A DNA stretch of 64,000 bases from Halomonas sp. CUBES01. GTDB taxonomy: Bacteria > Pseudomonadota > Gammaproteobacteria > Pseudomonadales > Halomonadaceae. The position numbers were made by a program, and so were the translations under genes. Where the stretch lies: contig NZ_JAJLLW010000004.1 of the NCBI RefSeq assembly GCF_020991005.1, positions 356,598 to 420,597 of the forward strand, in the 5' to 3' direction. Shown here piece after piece: positions 22,351-31,307 of the stretch; position 1 is the first letter of the stretch, and each line of letters opens with the position of its first letter. The notes under the pieces were generated by a model. That model ran no database searches, had not been told where the DNA came from, and worked only from the letters and a program-made list of their open reading frames with translations.

Positions 22351-22959
22351 ATGACACGACAACGCTCATCTCGCTCATCGACATCGCGCCGCCCGGCGGC
22401 CAAACCGCCTGGCAAGCTGCGCATTATCGGGGGTGATTATCGCCGCCGCCAGCTGCCGGTTCTCGACCGTCCCGGCTTACGCCCCACGCCCGACCGGGTT
22501 CGTGAAACCCTGTTCAACTGGCTTGGCCAGGCCCTGTACGGCAAAGCGGTACTCGACCTGTTTGCCGGCACCGGCGCGCTGGGGATCGAGGCGCTGTCCC
22601 GCGGCGCCGCGCAAGTCACCTTTGTCGAGCGTGACCGCCAGGTGGCCGAGCACATTTCCCGTAACCTCGAGACCCTCAATGCGGACAAGGGCCAGGTGAC
22701 CGCTGCCGATGCCGAACGCTTTCTGGCACAGCCCGCCGCCCCCTACGACGTCGTCTTCCTCGACCCTCCCTTTCACCAGGGCCTGGCAGCCGAGTGCTGC
22801 CGCGCGCTGGAAACGGGGGGCTGGCTGGCGGCGGACGCGATGATCTACCTGGAAACCGAACGCGACCTGGCCCTGGAGGTGCCCGCGCACTGGGCGCTGC
22901 ATCGCGAGACCCACGCCGGTGAAACCACGGCCCGGCTCTATCAACGCCACGCCCGGTAA
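22351..22959 (+). CDS. rsmD: 16S rRNA (guanine(966)-N2)-methyltransferase RsmD
   Basis: A 202-residue class I methyltransferase that makes m2G966 in 16S rRNA. The core shows LRIIGGDYRRRQLPV, RPTPDRVRETLFNWL, DLFAGTGALGIEALSRGA and the FLDPPF active-site motif. The ATG at 22351 lies about 90 bases from the divergent ftsY start and gives a basic Ser/Arg-rich leader before the conserved KLRIIGG. The frame remains open far upstream, but that part is antisense to ftsY. Confidence 0.94.
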   Translation: MTRQRSSRSSTSRRPAAKPPGKLRIIGGDYRRRQLPVLDRPGLRPTPDRVRETLFNWLGQALYGKAVLDLFAGTGALGIEALSRGAAQVTFVERDRQVAEHISRNLETLNADKGQVTAADAERFLAQPAAPYDVVFLDPPFHQGLAAECCRALETGGWLAADAMIYLETERDLALEVPAHWALHRETHAGETTARLYQRHAR

Positions 22960-23063
22960 TCAGCGCTTGCGGCATCGCATTCCGGGCGTTACGCTCGCTT
23001 CAACGATTTTTACCTATTGGTTTTTCAGGCAAGCATGTCGCTTGTTTTTATCTGGAGGTGGGC

Positions 23064-23246
23064 ATGAGCCTAGAGTTATTCAATCAGCTTGAACAGCGCG
23101 TTACCGATACCGTCGAGGCGCTGGAAATGATGAAGCTGGAAAACGAGACCCTGCGCAATGAAAACACCCAGCTCAAGCAGGAACACGAAGAATGGGAGCG
23201 CCGCCTGAGCGCGCTGCTGACAAAATTCGATGACGACCCGTCTTAA
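23064..23246 (+). CDS. ZapB-like small coiled-coil protein
   Basis: A 60-residue all-helical protein starting MSLELFNQLEQRVTDTVEAL, then MKLENETLRNENTQLKQEHE with clear heptads. It resembles ZapB and related small division-associated coiled coils (DUF904), which in E. coli link the Z ring to the nucleoid terminus. GGAGG lies five bases before the ATG at 23064. The assignment is by pattern and length only; coiled coils are easily over-assigned. It stands between rsmD and the convergent rimI, whose stop it overlaps by four bases. Confidence 0.7.
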   Translation: MSLELFNQLEQRVTDTVEALEMMKLENETLRNENTQLKQEHEEWERRLSALLTKFDDDPS

Positions 23247-23686
23247 ATAGACCGCGACATCAATAGCGCATTCTCGCGTCCGGCGGCGCCCTCAGCCGCC
23301 GGGTAGTAATCCCGTCGCATACCGTCCTGTTGAAAGCCTGCGCCTGCATAGAGCTTGCGCGCTGACGCATTGCTTTCTCGCACCTCAAGCAGCACTCGCT
23401 CGCTTTGCCAATCGGCTGCCACCGCCAGCACCGCACCGAGTAATTCGCCGCCAATCCCTGCGCCACGACGCTCGGGCAGCACGCCAATGGCCTGCAGTTC
23501 GGCATCGAACGGCAATCGTGCCAGCAACGCATAACCGATCAGTTGGCTTTCCTGCCAGCGTCCCGCTACATAGACCGTATCGTCGATCAACGCCTCTGTC
23601 AGCAGAGCTTCGCTGACGCCGCTCTGGGCGCGCGCTTCAAGCGCCAGAAGCGCCGGCGCGTCAGTGCGGTAAAGCTCAGCGATCAT
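23243..23686 (-). CDS. rimI: Ribosomal protein S18-alanine N-acetyltransferase RimI
   Basis: A 147-residue GNAT acetyltransferase. The acetyl-CoA loop is VLPERRGAGIGGELLGA, preceded by LQAIG, and the C-terminal part has LLEVRESNASARKLYAGAGF as in RimI. In E. coli RimI acetylates the N-terminal Ala of S18. The start overlaps the end of the candidate holD gene by 11 bases; holD-rimI adjacency also occurs in E. coli. Confidence 0.9.
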   Translation of the reverse strand: MIAELYRTDAPALLALEARAQSGVSEALLTEALIDDTVYVAGRWQESQLIGYALLARLPFDAELQAIGVLPERRGAGIGGELLGAVLAVAADWQSERVLLEVRESNASARKLYAGAGFQQDGMRRDYYPAAEGAAGRENALLMSRSI

Positions 23687-24518
23687 CTTGTGCCAGCGAC
23701 GCTGTCTGCCAGTCTTTCGCCAGGGCGCACAGCTCAGGCCACAAAGCGCGCTTGGCCGCAGGGCTTTCCAGCAATGTGGTCAATGCCGGCGCCTGCCAGA
23801 CCGGCAGGCCCAGGGTGCGACTGCGATCGGCCTCCACATCCAGCACCGTCGACAGCGACTCGCTATCCGGGTCAGCAACGTCGGCGCCCCACCACAGTAT
23901 CTTTTCCAGCTGCCAGTGTCGGCGACTGGCCGCGCCGCTGATAAAGGCGGTGACGCCTTCGCGGGCTTCTTCCAGCGGGTCGTCCGACACAAAGGCGTTG
24001 GCCATGGGCGGCCATTTGAACCGCGTGACCTCCGGCAGCGTGCCGTCTGCAAGCCCCGCCGCCTGACATATATTGGCGAGTAACCGCTGGGCGGCCGCGC
24101 TGAGATCCCCGGCGTGCAGGCTTAGCCAGCGTCCACCGATACACACGCACGACACATGAAACGTCAGGGGCTTGGCGGGCGCTGCGTGAGGTGACGTAGC
24201 GGGTGCCTCGTCAGGCGTTGACGTCGCAGGCGCTTCTGCGGGGTTGTCCGGGGCCTTCTGACGATCGTCAAGCAGGGCACGCACCGCCGAGGGTGACGCG
24301 GGCACGTCGTCAACGACAGGCGGCGGGTCGGCGGGTTTGGGCGAAGGCGCATCATCCAAAAGCGCCTGCAAGCGCTCGCGCGGCGGGGTTGTCGCCGCCG
24401 GCGTATCATCCCACTCGCAGGCTTCGGTCGGCCGTGCGTTGGGCAGTTGATAGCGGCACGCCCAGGCGGTAATGCCCATGGCCTCCAGGTAATGCCGACG
24501 CGCAACCTCTGGTGTCAC
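23676..24518 (-). CDS. Candidate DNA polymerase III psi subunit (HolD-like), with an inserted linker
   Basis: A 280-residue protein with two conserved ends and a variable, Pro/Ala-rich middle (about 35-115). The N-terminal YLEAMGITAWACRYQLPNA resembles HolD, whose N-terminal peptide binds the chi subunit, and the C-terminal LLESPAAKRALWPELCALAK resembles the HolD end. Its size, and its position directly before rimI, match the long psi subunit described from Pseudomonas. GTG start at 24518, overlapping the bolA stop. Psi diverges so fast that the call is tentative; no enzymatic motif is visible. Confidence 0.6.
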   Translation of the reverse strand: MTPEVARRHYLEAMGITAWACRYQLPNARPTEACEWDDTPAATTPPRERLQALLDDAPSPKPADPPPVVDDVPASPSAVRALLDDRQKAPDNPAEAPATSTPDEAPATSPHAAPAKPLTFHVSCVCIGGRWLSLHAGDLSAAAQRLLANICQAAGLADGTLPEVTRFKWPPMANAFVSDDPLEEAREGVTAFISGAASRRHWQLEKILWWGADVADPDSESLSTVLDVEADRSRTLGLPVWQAPALTTLLESPAAKRALWPELCALAKDWQTASLAQDDR

Positions 24519-24823
24519 TGCCCGCCCCCTCGACAGTTCGGCGAGTCAGGGCGCTGGCCACGACGCACTTCCCATTCGTGGGGGGTATACAGATGAAGGG
24601 CGAGCGCGTGTACCGGACCCGACAGTTCGTCGGCCAGCAGCGCATAGATTTTCTGGTGGCGCTTGACCGGCATCAGGCCGTCAAAGCTATCGCTCACCAG
24701 GGTGACCTTGAAATGCGTCTCGGCGTTCGCGGGCACGTTGTGCATGTGGCTTTCATTTTCTACCTGCAGCACGTCGGGCGCGAGCGCCGATAACTTCTGC
24801 TCTATCTGTGTCTGCAGCGTCAT
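24515..24823 (-). CDS. bolA: BolA family protein
   Basis: A 102-residue stress-related protein with the BolA fold. ESHMHNVPANAETHFKVTLV and VHALALHLYTPHEWE match E. coli BolA closely, and SPNCRGGG near the end is also shared. BolA proteins bind monothiol glutaredoxins and Fe-S clusters and can act as regulators of morphology and biofilm. The ATG at 24823 gives the family length. It overlaps the next gene (candidate holD) by four bases. Confidence 0.94.
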   Translation of the reverse strand: MTLQTQIEQKLSALAPDVLQVENESHMHNVPANAETHFKVTLVSDSFDGLMPVKRHQKIYALLADELSGPVHALALHLYTPHEWEVRRGQRPDSPNCRGGGQ

Positions 24824-24864
24824 GGAAGCTCTCCTTAGGTCGGAAACCCTTCCATTGTACGCGC

Positions 24865-26268
24865 TTACTGGCCGCCAGACGATGCCCGACGCGCAACCAG
24901 CGCGCGCTGCGCAAGCGATACCCGGGAAAGGCTCGCCAGCAGCGCCAGCAGCGTGGTCGCGGCGCCCAGCCACAGCGTTACCTGCACGGGAAGCCCCAGG
25001 GCCAGCGCGGCACCGACCAGCGCCACCCCCACCGACTGGCCCACCGTGCGTGTGGTACTCATCACCCCGGACACGTTGGCGCTGCGCTCGGGCGGCAGGC
25101 TGCTCATCATTTCGCGATTGTTGGGCGGCTGGAAAAGGCCGAAGCCGATGCCGCACAGCGCGGTGCGCCAAAGACTCCCGGCAACGCCCGTGGAAGAATC
25201 GACCAGCGCCAGCGCAATCAGGCCGATGATCAGCAGCACCAGGCCCGTGCTGGACAGCACGCTGGGATTGATGCGGTCGGCCAAGCGCCCGGCCAGCGGC
25301 CCCACCAGCATGATGGACAGCGGCCAGGGCGTGAACAGCCAGGCGGTTTCCAGGGGCGAAAAGCCCATCTGTTCCTGATAGAAGAACGACAGGGCGACAA
25401 ATGTCAGCCCCTGGCCGATAAAGGCAAGCCCAGAGGCCGAGACCGCCAGCGTAAAGCGCTTTTCATTGAATACGCTGAGCGGCAGCAGGGGATAAGGCGC
25501 CCGGCGCTGGCGTTTGATAAACAGCGTGCAGGCCAGCACCGCCAGCACGCCCCAGCCGCCGCTCTGCCACAACGGTGCCGCATGACCCACGGCATCCATG
25601 GCCAGAAAGAAGCTCGCCAGCATCATCATCGACAACAACGCACCCAGCACGTCGAACCCGCCCTGGCGCGGCGCTTCCCTAGGGAGCGCACGACGGGCAA
25701 GCCACAACGAACACACGCCAAGCGGCACATTCAGCGCAAACAGCCAGGGCCAATCGGCAAACGAAAGGATCACGCCGCTGAGCGTGGGGCCAGCCGCGTA
25801 GCCTCCGGCCACCACCAGAGCACTGAGCCCCAGGGCACTGCCCAGCAAGCGCGAGGGAAAAATCGCCCGATACAGCGACGGCCCGATGGATAGCGTCGCC
25901 GCCGCCCCCAGGCCCTGCAGCGCGCGAAACACAAGCAGCGTTTCCAGGTTGCGCGACAGCGCCGCCCCCAGCGCGGCCATGACAAAGGTGGCCAATCCGA
26001 CCAGGTACAGCCGCCGCCGAGTCACCAGCTCGCTGATGCCGGCAAACACCAGCAAAAACGCGGCGCACACCACCTGAAATACGTTGGTTATCCACACCGC
26101 CCGGGAGGCCGACACGTCCAGGTCAGCGGCAATGGTGGGCAGGGCCAGATTGATCATGGTGGTGTCGACCACCGCCATCAGCGTACCGGTCACCAGCGCC
26201 AGTACGGCCAGAACGCGCTCGGATCCTGGCAGGCCGTCATCGCCGGGTCGGGTTTCAAACAATCGCAT
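24865..26268 (-). CDS. MFS transporter, DHA2-type 14-TM drug:proton antiporter
   Basis: A 467-residue integral membrane protein. The first membrane segment carries VVDTTMINLALPTIAADL, a hallmark of the DHA2 (EmrB/QacA/SmvA) group, followed by WITNVFQVVCAAFLL and the motif C-like region GPTLSGVIL. About fourteen hydrophobic segments can be picked out. It probably exports toxic or drug-like compounds; the substrate is unknown. The ATG at 26268 gives a short cytoplasmic N terminus, while earlier in-frame starts have no conserved sequence. No regulator is adjacent. Confidence 0.9.
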   Translation of the reverse strand: MRLFETRPGDDGLPGSERVLAVLALVTGTLMAVVDTTMINLALPTIAADLDVSASRAVWITNVFQVVCAAFLLVFAGISELVTRRRLYLVGLATFVMAALGAALSRNLETLLVFRALQGLGAAATLSIGPSLYRAIFPSRLLGSALGLSALVVAGGYAAGPTLSGVILSFADWPWLFALNVPLGVCSLWLARRALPREAPRQGGFDVLGALLSMMMLASFFLAMDAVGHAAPLWQSGGWGVLAVLACTLFIKRQRRAPYPLLPLSVFNEKRFTLAVSASGLAFIGQGLTFVALSFFYQEQMGFSPLETAWLFTPWPLSIMLVGPLAGRLADRINPSVLSSTGLVLLIIGLIALALVDSSTGVAGSLWRTALCGIGFGLFQPPNNREMMSSLPPERSANVSGVMSTTRTVGQSVGVALVGAALALGLPVQVTLWLGAATTLLALLASLSRVSLAQRALVARRASSGGQ

Positions 26269-26304
26269 GCAGGTTGAGTTCCTAAACGGCCCCATTGAAA
26301 CAGC

Positions 26305-26326
26305 GAAACCGGCCAAAGCCGGTTTC
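26305..26326 (-). terminator. Hairpin downstream of the small acidic protein gene
   Basis: A 9-bp perfect stem (GAAACCGGC/GCCGGTTTC) with a CAAA loop sits 30 bases past the stop of the leftward acidic protein gene. There is no strong T-tract, so termination is only likely. Confidence 0.45.
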
Positions 26327-26355
26327 ACGATACGCTAACGCCAAGACGGCGACTG

Positions 26356-26742
26356 CTAGTCCTGTTCGTTATCAAGCAGCAGGGCATCATCGACGTCGGA
26401 TATTTCAAGGGCCGTATCATCATCAAGGTCGATAGCGAGGTAGCTATGCTCGATGCGCAGAAACGTCTGAAACAGCGACCAATCGAGCTTCTCGGGCCAC
26501 TGACGTTCATCCTCTTCCCAGGCGCGCAGCTCGGTCTCCAGGATTTCCACATACCGTTCGCGAACAAACGTCTCCAGCGCTTCGGGCGTATCCATCTCCG
26601 GGATGAGATACACCGTGCTTTCACGTTCGACGTCGTCCAGGGTCAGGTCGTCGTCTCCCATGGTGGGTTCGAGCGCATTGATCCAGTCCACAAAGGGCTG
26701 GGTCGGCCTGACGCTCAGGGCGGAGCGATTAAGCAGTTTCAT
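26356..26742 (-). CDS. Conserved small acidic protein of unknown function
   Basis: A 128-residue cytoplasmic protein, strongly acidic in its second half (AIDLDDDTALEISDVDDALL). It starts MKLLNRSALSVRPTQPFVDW and has TVYLIPEMDTPEALETFV in the middle. I recall similar hypothetical proteins near lysS in Pseudomonas and relatives but know no assigned function. No membrane segment, signal peptide or catalytic motif is visible. It is about 90 bases downstream of lysS on the same strand and could be co-transcribed. Confidence 0.75.
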   Translation of the reverse strand: MKLLNRSALSVRPTQPFVDWINALEPTMGDDDLTLDDVERESTVYLIPEMDTPEALETFVRERYVEILETELRAWEEDERQWPEKLDWSLFQTFLRIEHSYLAIDLDDDTALEISDVDDALLLDNEQD

Positions 26743-26834
26743 GGGATTCTCCTCGCCGTCGAAACGTGGTCATTATGGGCGCTAAATCGCGCCCTTACCA
26801 ACTTTTCATCCGCAAAACGTACGGCTGGATGCGT

Positions 26835-28346
26835 TTAGTCTACCTCGGGGCGCATCGCGGGGAATAACAGCACGTCGCGAATCGAGGGGCTGTCGGTAAA
26901 CAGCATCACCAGGCGGTCGATACCGATCCCTTCACCCGCCGTGGGCGGCAGACCGTACTCCAATGCGCGGACGTAGTCCGCGTCGAAGTACATGGCTTCC
27001 AGATCGCCCGCGTCTTTCTCGGCGGCCTGTTCGCGGAAGCGCTCGGCCTGGTCTTCGGCGTCGTTGAGCTCCGAGAAGCCATTGGCAATTTCACGCCCGC
27101 CGACAAAGAACTCAAAGCGGTCGGTGACGAAGGGGTTGGCGTCGTTGCGCCGCGCCAACGGGCTGACCTCAGCCGGGTACTCGGTGATGAAGGTGGGCTG
27201 GTCGAGCTTGTGCTCGGCCACGTCTTCAAAGATTTCGGTCTGGAGCTTTCCAAGCCCCCAGCTGTCCTTGACCTTTATGCCGCATTTTTCCGCCAGCGCC
27301 CGTGCCGCGTCGAGGGAATCCAGATCGCTTTCGGTGATGCCGTCGCCGTGGTCGAGTATCGCCTGGCGCAGGGTCAGGCGATTGAACGGCTTGCCGAAGT
27401 CGTAGCTGGCCCCCTGGTAGTCGATCGTGGTGGTTCCCAACACTTCCTGGGCGGCCGTGCGCAGCATCGCTTCGGTCATGTCCAAAAGGTCGTTGTAATC
27501 CGCGTAGGCCCAGTAGAACTCGACCATGGTGAACTCGGGGTTGTGCCGAGTGGACAGCCCTTCGTTGCGGAAATTGCGGTTGATTTCAAAGACCTTCTCG
27601 AAACCACCGACCACCAGACGCTTGAGGTACAGCTCCGGCGCAATGCGCAGATACATGTCGATATCCAGCGCATTATGGTGGGTGATAAACGGCCGGGCGG
27701 CCGCCCCGCCGGGGATCGGCTGGAGCATCGGCGTTTCGACTTCCATGAAGCCGCGCGCTTCGAAGAAACGGCGCATGGAGCTGATCACCGCCGCGCGGGT
27801 CTCGAACACCTTGCGCGACTGGGGGTTCATGATCAGGTCGACGTAGCGCTGGCGGTAGCGAGCTTCCTGGTCGGTCAGGCCGTGAAACTTGTCGGGCAGC
27901 GGGCGCAGGCTCTTGGTCAGCAGTTGAGCCTCTTTCATCATCACGTACAAGTCGCCCTTGCCGGACTTGTGCACCGGGCCGTGGGCGGCGACGATATCGC
28001 CAATGTCCCAGCTCTTGATGTCGTCCAGCACGTCGGCAGGCAGGCCTTTCTTGTCGACGTACAGCTGGATCTGGCCCGCTACATCCTGAATCACGATAAA
28101 GGGCCCCCGCTGTCGCATGACGCGCCCCGCCACCGAGGCGTGATGATCCAGCGCCTCGAGCTCGGCTTTATCCTTTTCGCCCAGCGCATTGTGCAGCTCG
28201 ACGGTCAGGCTATCGCGGCGAAAGTCATTGGGAAACGCACTCTTGCCCTGCGCGGCCGCGCTGTCGCGACGCGCAGCAAGCTTGGCACGCCGCTCGGCGA
28301 TCAGGTGGTTTTCGTTGTCTGCGGAAGACGCGTCTTGATTAGCCAT
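26835..28346 (-). CDS. lysS: Lysyl-tRNA synthetase, class II
   Basis: A 503-residue class II aminoacyl-tRNA synthetase charging tRNA-Lys. The N-terminal OB-fold anticodon-binding domain (about 60-165) has [20 protein letters not shown]; motif 1 is in [16 protein letters not shown]; motif 2 is [20 protein letters not shown]; motif 3 is [11 protein letters not shown] near the end. It follows prfB by 34 bases, as in E. coli and Pseudomonas. A class I LysRS is excluded by these motifs. Confidence 0.98.
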   Translation of the reverse strand: MANQDASSADNENHLIAERRAKLAARRDSAAAQGKSAFPNDFRRDSLTVELHNALGEKDKAELEALDHHASVAGRVMRQRGPFIVIQDVAGQIQLYVDKKGLPADVLDDIKSWDIGDIVAAHGPVHKSGKGDLYVMMKEAQLLTKSLRPLPDKFHGLTDQEARYRQRYVDLIMNPQSRKVFETRAAVISSMRRFFEARGFMEVETPMLQPIPGGAAARPFITHHNALDIDMYLRIAPELYLKRLVVGGFEKVFEINRNFRNEGLSTRHNPEFTMVEFYWAYADYNDLLDMTEAMLRTAAQEVLGTTTIDYQGASYDFGKPFNRLTLRQAILDHGDGITESDLDSLDAARALAEKCGIKVKDSWGLGKLQTEIFEDVAEHKLDQPTFITEYPAEVSPLARRNDANPFVTDRFEFFVGGREIANGFSELNDAEDQAERFREQAAEKDAGDLEAMYFDADYVRALEYGLPPTAGEGIGIDRLVMLFTDSPSIRDVLLFPAMRPEVD

Positions 28347-28380
28347 CGGGCACCCTGTAAATGATCAAACCCTGAAAAGA

Positions 28381-29479
28381 TTACAAACCTTGCTTGAGAC
28401 TGGCGACGATAAACTGGTCCAGATCGCCATCGAGCACTTTTTCGCAGTTGCTCGACTGGACGTTGGTACGTAAGTCCTTGATGCGCTGGTCGTCGAGCAC
28501 GTACGAACGGATCTGGCTGCCCCAGCCGATATCGGACTTGGCGTCTTCCGCCTGCTGCTTGGCCTCGTTGCGCCGCTGCATCTCGTGTTCCCACAGCTTC
28601 GCCTTCAACTGTTTCATGGCGAAGTCGCGGTTGGCATGCTGGCTACGCTGGCTCTGGCACGCCACGACAATGCCGCTGGGCTCGTGGGTAATCCGCACCG
28701 CCGAATCGGTGGTGTTGACGTGCTGGCCGCCCGCGCCGCTGGAACGATAGGTATCCACGCGCAGGTCGGAAGGGTTGATGTCCACTTCGAAGCTATCGTC
28801 AATTTCCGGCGACAGAAAGACCGAGGCAAACGACGTATGCCGACGACCGCCGGAGTCAAACGGGCTCTTGCGCACCAGCCGGTGAACGCCGGTTTCGGTA
28901 CGCAGCCAGCCGAAGGCGTAATCGCCCTGGATATGCAGCGAGGCCGATTTTATCCCCGCCACGTCACCGGCGGAAATTTCGATGATATCCGCCTTGAAAC
29001 CGTGGCTTTCGGCCCAGCGCAGGTACATGCGCAGCAGGATATTGGCCCAGTCCTGCGCTTCCGTGCCGCCCGACCCTGACTGGATATCCAGATAGGCGTT
29101 GTTCTGATCCATCTCGCCGGAGAACATGCGCCGAAACTCGAGCTTCTCGAGATTGGCCTGCAGGTTATCCAGCTCCTTGCGGACTTCGTCGACAGTCCCT
29201 TCGTCGTCTTCCATTTCGGCAAGCTCGAGCAGATCCTGGCTGTCGCCCAGCCCCTGTTCAAGGTCGTCAATGGTGGCCACGATCGTCTCGAGGGAGGCTC
29301 GCTCTTTACCAAGCTTCTGCGCGTAGTCCGGATCACTCCAGACGTTGGGGTCTTCCAGCTCGCGGGTGACCTCTTCTAGCCGATCCTGCTTCTCGGCATA
29401 GTCAAAGATACCCCCTAAGAACCTCTGTCCGTTCAGACAGGTCCTTGATCTGGAGGTGAATCGGGTTAGTTTCCAACAT
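28381..29479 (-). CDS. prfB: Peptide chain release factor 2 with programmed +1 frameshift
   Basis: RF2 recognises UGA and UAA stops. The gene is in two frames: ATG at 29479 starts [20 protein letters not shown] and runs 25 codons to an in-frame TGA (29404-29402). Reading then shifts +1 after CTT and continues to 28381, giving 365 residues, the E. coli length. The shift site has the SD-like AGGGGG (29416-29411), TAT, CTT and TGA followed by C, the classic autoregulatory arrangement in which low RF2 favours shifting. The domain 2 anticodon-like motif (near [13 protein letters not shown]) and the catalytic GGQ ([10 protein letters not shown]) are visible. It is co-directional with lysS. Confidence 0.98.
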
Positions 29480-29660
29480 GGAGTGCCCTGGCCTTCATCA
29501 GTAAAAAAGTTCAGTGAAACGCGCTTCGAGAGAAACACGCGCCGCTGGGGTGATAAGCGATCAATCAGCGCTTAGCGTCCCAGCGGCGAAAATCTGTGAC
29601 GCGTATTGTAACGAAAGCCCGCGCCTACCGCATCCATCTCACCGACTTTAGCACTGTCGC

Positions 29661-29685
29661 AAAAAACCCGGCCGAAGCCGGGTTT
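29661..29685 (-). terminator. Rho-independent terminator of the fadL-like gene
   Basis: Stem AAACCCGGC/GCCGGGTTT with a CGAA loop, followed leftwards by a six-T run (A 29661-29666 on the + strand). It lies 27 bases after the stop of the leftward porin gene. Confidence 0.9.
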
Positions 29686-29712
29686 GGGTCGATGTAGCCT
29701 GACGCTAACGTC

Positions 29713-31044
29713 TCAGAAGCGGTAGGTCAGTTGGGCACCGAAGCCGTGGGCTTCGTTTTTGTAGTCGGCCGAATAAGTTGCGCCGCCGGCGCCATTCAAC
29801 AGGTCGTTGCGGTCTTGTTCAACAAAGGTGCCACGCTCGCTCAGGTAGGAGTAAGCCACATCGATGGTAACGTCATCGGTCGGCGTCCAGCCTGCACCTA
29901 GCGAGAATATACGCCGGTCGTCGGACGGAATGCGCACGCTACGGTCGTCGTCGTTGGTCGGCGTAAAGTCGAGCGATACCCCGGCGCGTAGCGCCAGCGT
30001 TGGCGTCAGCTGGTACTCGCCGCCAGTGGCAAAGGCCCAGGCGTTGGAATAGTTTTGCTGCTCATTGGTGATCGGTCCGCCTTGATCATCCACGACGCGG
30101 ATTTCCTCGAACTGGCTCCAACGCACCCAGGAGGCGCCGAACATCAGTTTCAAGCGATCGCTCATCTGCTGTGTCAACGAGAAGTTGACCGTCTCAGGCG
30201 TCGTCAGGTCCAGGTTGGCAGCGCTGGAGCGAACCACGGTCCCTGTGGGGCCGGTGGCGCTGAAATCGCCTTCCAGCTCATAATCCACTTTCGAGCGATA
30301 GGTCAGGCCCAAGGTGGTTTCAGGCACCGGCTGATAGATCACCCCGAGGTTATAGCCCCAGGCTTCATCATCACCGTCCACACGGGAGTCAATGTCGGCA
30401 CTCGGATTGTACGTCGCCTCGCTGGGTACCTGGCGACGTAGTTCACCTTCTACCTGGTTGTAGGTGATACCCGCCCCGACGGACCACTGGTCGTTGAACC
30501 GGTACGATACCGTTGGCTGGGCACTCGCCACCGTTACCTCGGTAAAGTTGCCGAAGTAGCGGCCCTGGAAGTCGTCCTCGTAATCGGTCTTGGAGCCGAA
30601 GGGCGCGTATACCCCAAACCCGAAGGCCAGCTTGTCGTTGACCGGGTGAGCATAAAACGCATAGGGAATCAGGGTGCCAGGCACCATGTCACCCTCATTG
30701 CCGCCGGGTACCGCGCCTACCGGCACCTGTGAACCAGTCGGTGCCCCGCCCTGAGCGACGCCTGCATCTAGCGTGCGGCTGGCCTGCACATTAGAAAGCT
30801 CACTATTGACGTTCAGATATGTCCCACCGGCGGAAATCTGCGCGCGATCCAGGAACGACATGCCGGCGGGGTTACCGTACACGATGGTCGCGTCTTCCAC
30901 ATTCGAGCTGCGCCCCGCGTGACCATAGCCCTGGCCACTGACACTCTGCTCGTTGATTTGATACCCACCTGCCTGGGCTTGGCTGGCGAAAGCGGCGGCG
31001 GCAACGGCGGCTGCCAGGGCGAGCTTGTTGAATTTATTGTGCAT
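29713..31044 (-). CDS. FadL-type outer membrane long-chain fatty acid / hydrocarbon channel
   Basis: A 443-residue outer-membrane beta-barrel of the FadL/TodX family (OMPP1). A signal peptide ends at AQA before GGYQINEQSVSGQGYGHAGR, which includes the family N terminus (hatch region), and YGNPAGMSFL is the other diagnostic block. The last residues end in aromatic LTYRF, the usual signal for barrel assembly. The ATG at 31044 gives a regular signal peptide. The likely role is uptake of long-chain fatty acids or other hydrophobic compounds. It is monocistronic with a strong terminator and a PsrA-like operator upstream. Confidence 0.93.
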   Translation of the reverse strand: MHNKFNKLALAAAVAAAAFASQAQAGGYQINEQSVSGQGYGHAGRSSNVEDATIVYGNPAGMSFLDRAQISAGGTYLNVNSELSNVQASRTLDAGVAQGGAPTGSQVPVGAVPGGNEGDMVPGTLIPYAFYAHPVNDKLAFGFGVYAPFGSKTDYEDDFQGRYFGNFTEVTVASAQPTVSYRFNDQWSVGAGITYNQVEGELRRQVPSEATYNPSADIDSRVDGDDEAWGYNLGVIYQPVPETTLGLTYRSKVDYELEGDFSATGPTGTVVRSSAANLDLTTPETVNFSLTQQMSDRLKLMFGASWVRWSQFEEIRVVDDQGGPITNEQQNYSNAWAFATGGEYQLTPTLALRAGVSLDFTPTNDDDRSVRIPSDDRRIFSLGAGWTPTDDVTIDVAYSYLSERGTFVEQDRNDLLNGAGGATYSADYKNEAHGFGAQLTYRF

Positions 31045-31144
31045 AGTGGGCCTCTCTTCCCGATGATCCGACGAGATGGCGTTCATCCGTCATGCTTTTT
31101 TTGTACACACCAGTTTTGGCCCAAAACACCGATTCGTTCAAGGG

Positions 31145-31177
31145 CAAACGAGCGTTTTATTTTGTTTTTGCCTTATA
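31145..31177 (-). promoter_or_regulatory. Putative fadL promoter -10 and PsrA-like operator
   Basis: The + strand reads CAAAC-GAGC-GTTTT at 31,145-31,158, matching the known Pseudomonas PsrA operator form (C/G)AAAC-N(2-4)-GTTT(G/C) except for the last base. It lies just downstream of a leftward -10-like TATAAG (31,177-31,172), a position expected for repression that is relieved by long-chain acyl-CoA. No good -35 is visible. Confidence 0.4.
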
Positions 31178-31242
31178 CATTAGTCGCACGACCGTTTTAA
31201 ATCATTGTTTTATGTTTCCAGGAGGCTTTTTGTCGCCATCGC

Positions 31243-31274
31243 TTGACCTTTGTGTAACCCATAGGTTCTAGACT
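31243..31274 (+). promoter_or_regulatory. MerR-type promoter/operator of the copper module
   Basis: TTGACC (31,243-31,248) and TAGACT (31,269-31,274) are separated by 20 bases, longer than the usual 17. Between them is an imperfect dyad, ACCTTTGTG-TAA-CCCATAGGT (31,246-31,266), matching at 7 of 9 positions. A lengthened spacer with a dyad is the signature of promoters activated by MerR-family proteins, here presumably by the gene that follows. Confidence 0.75.
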
Positions 31275-31307
31275 TACTTTATCTTTGAAACATGCCTGGG
31301 GAGTTCC

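Noticed and set aside
28381..29538. prfB as a single-frame gene starting at 29538, or as a broken gene
   Set aside because: The N terminus in that frame is not conserved, while the other frame plus a +1 shift gives exact RF2 with a classic shift site.
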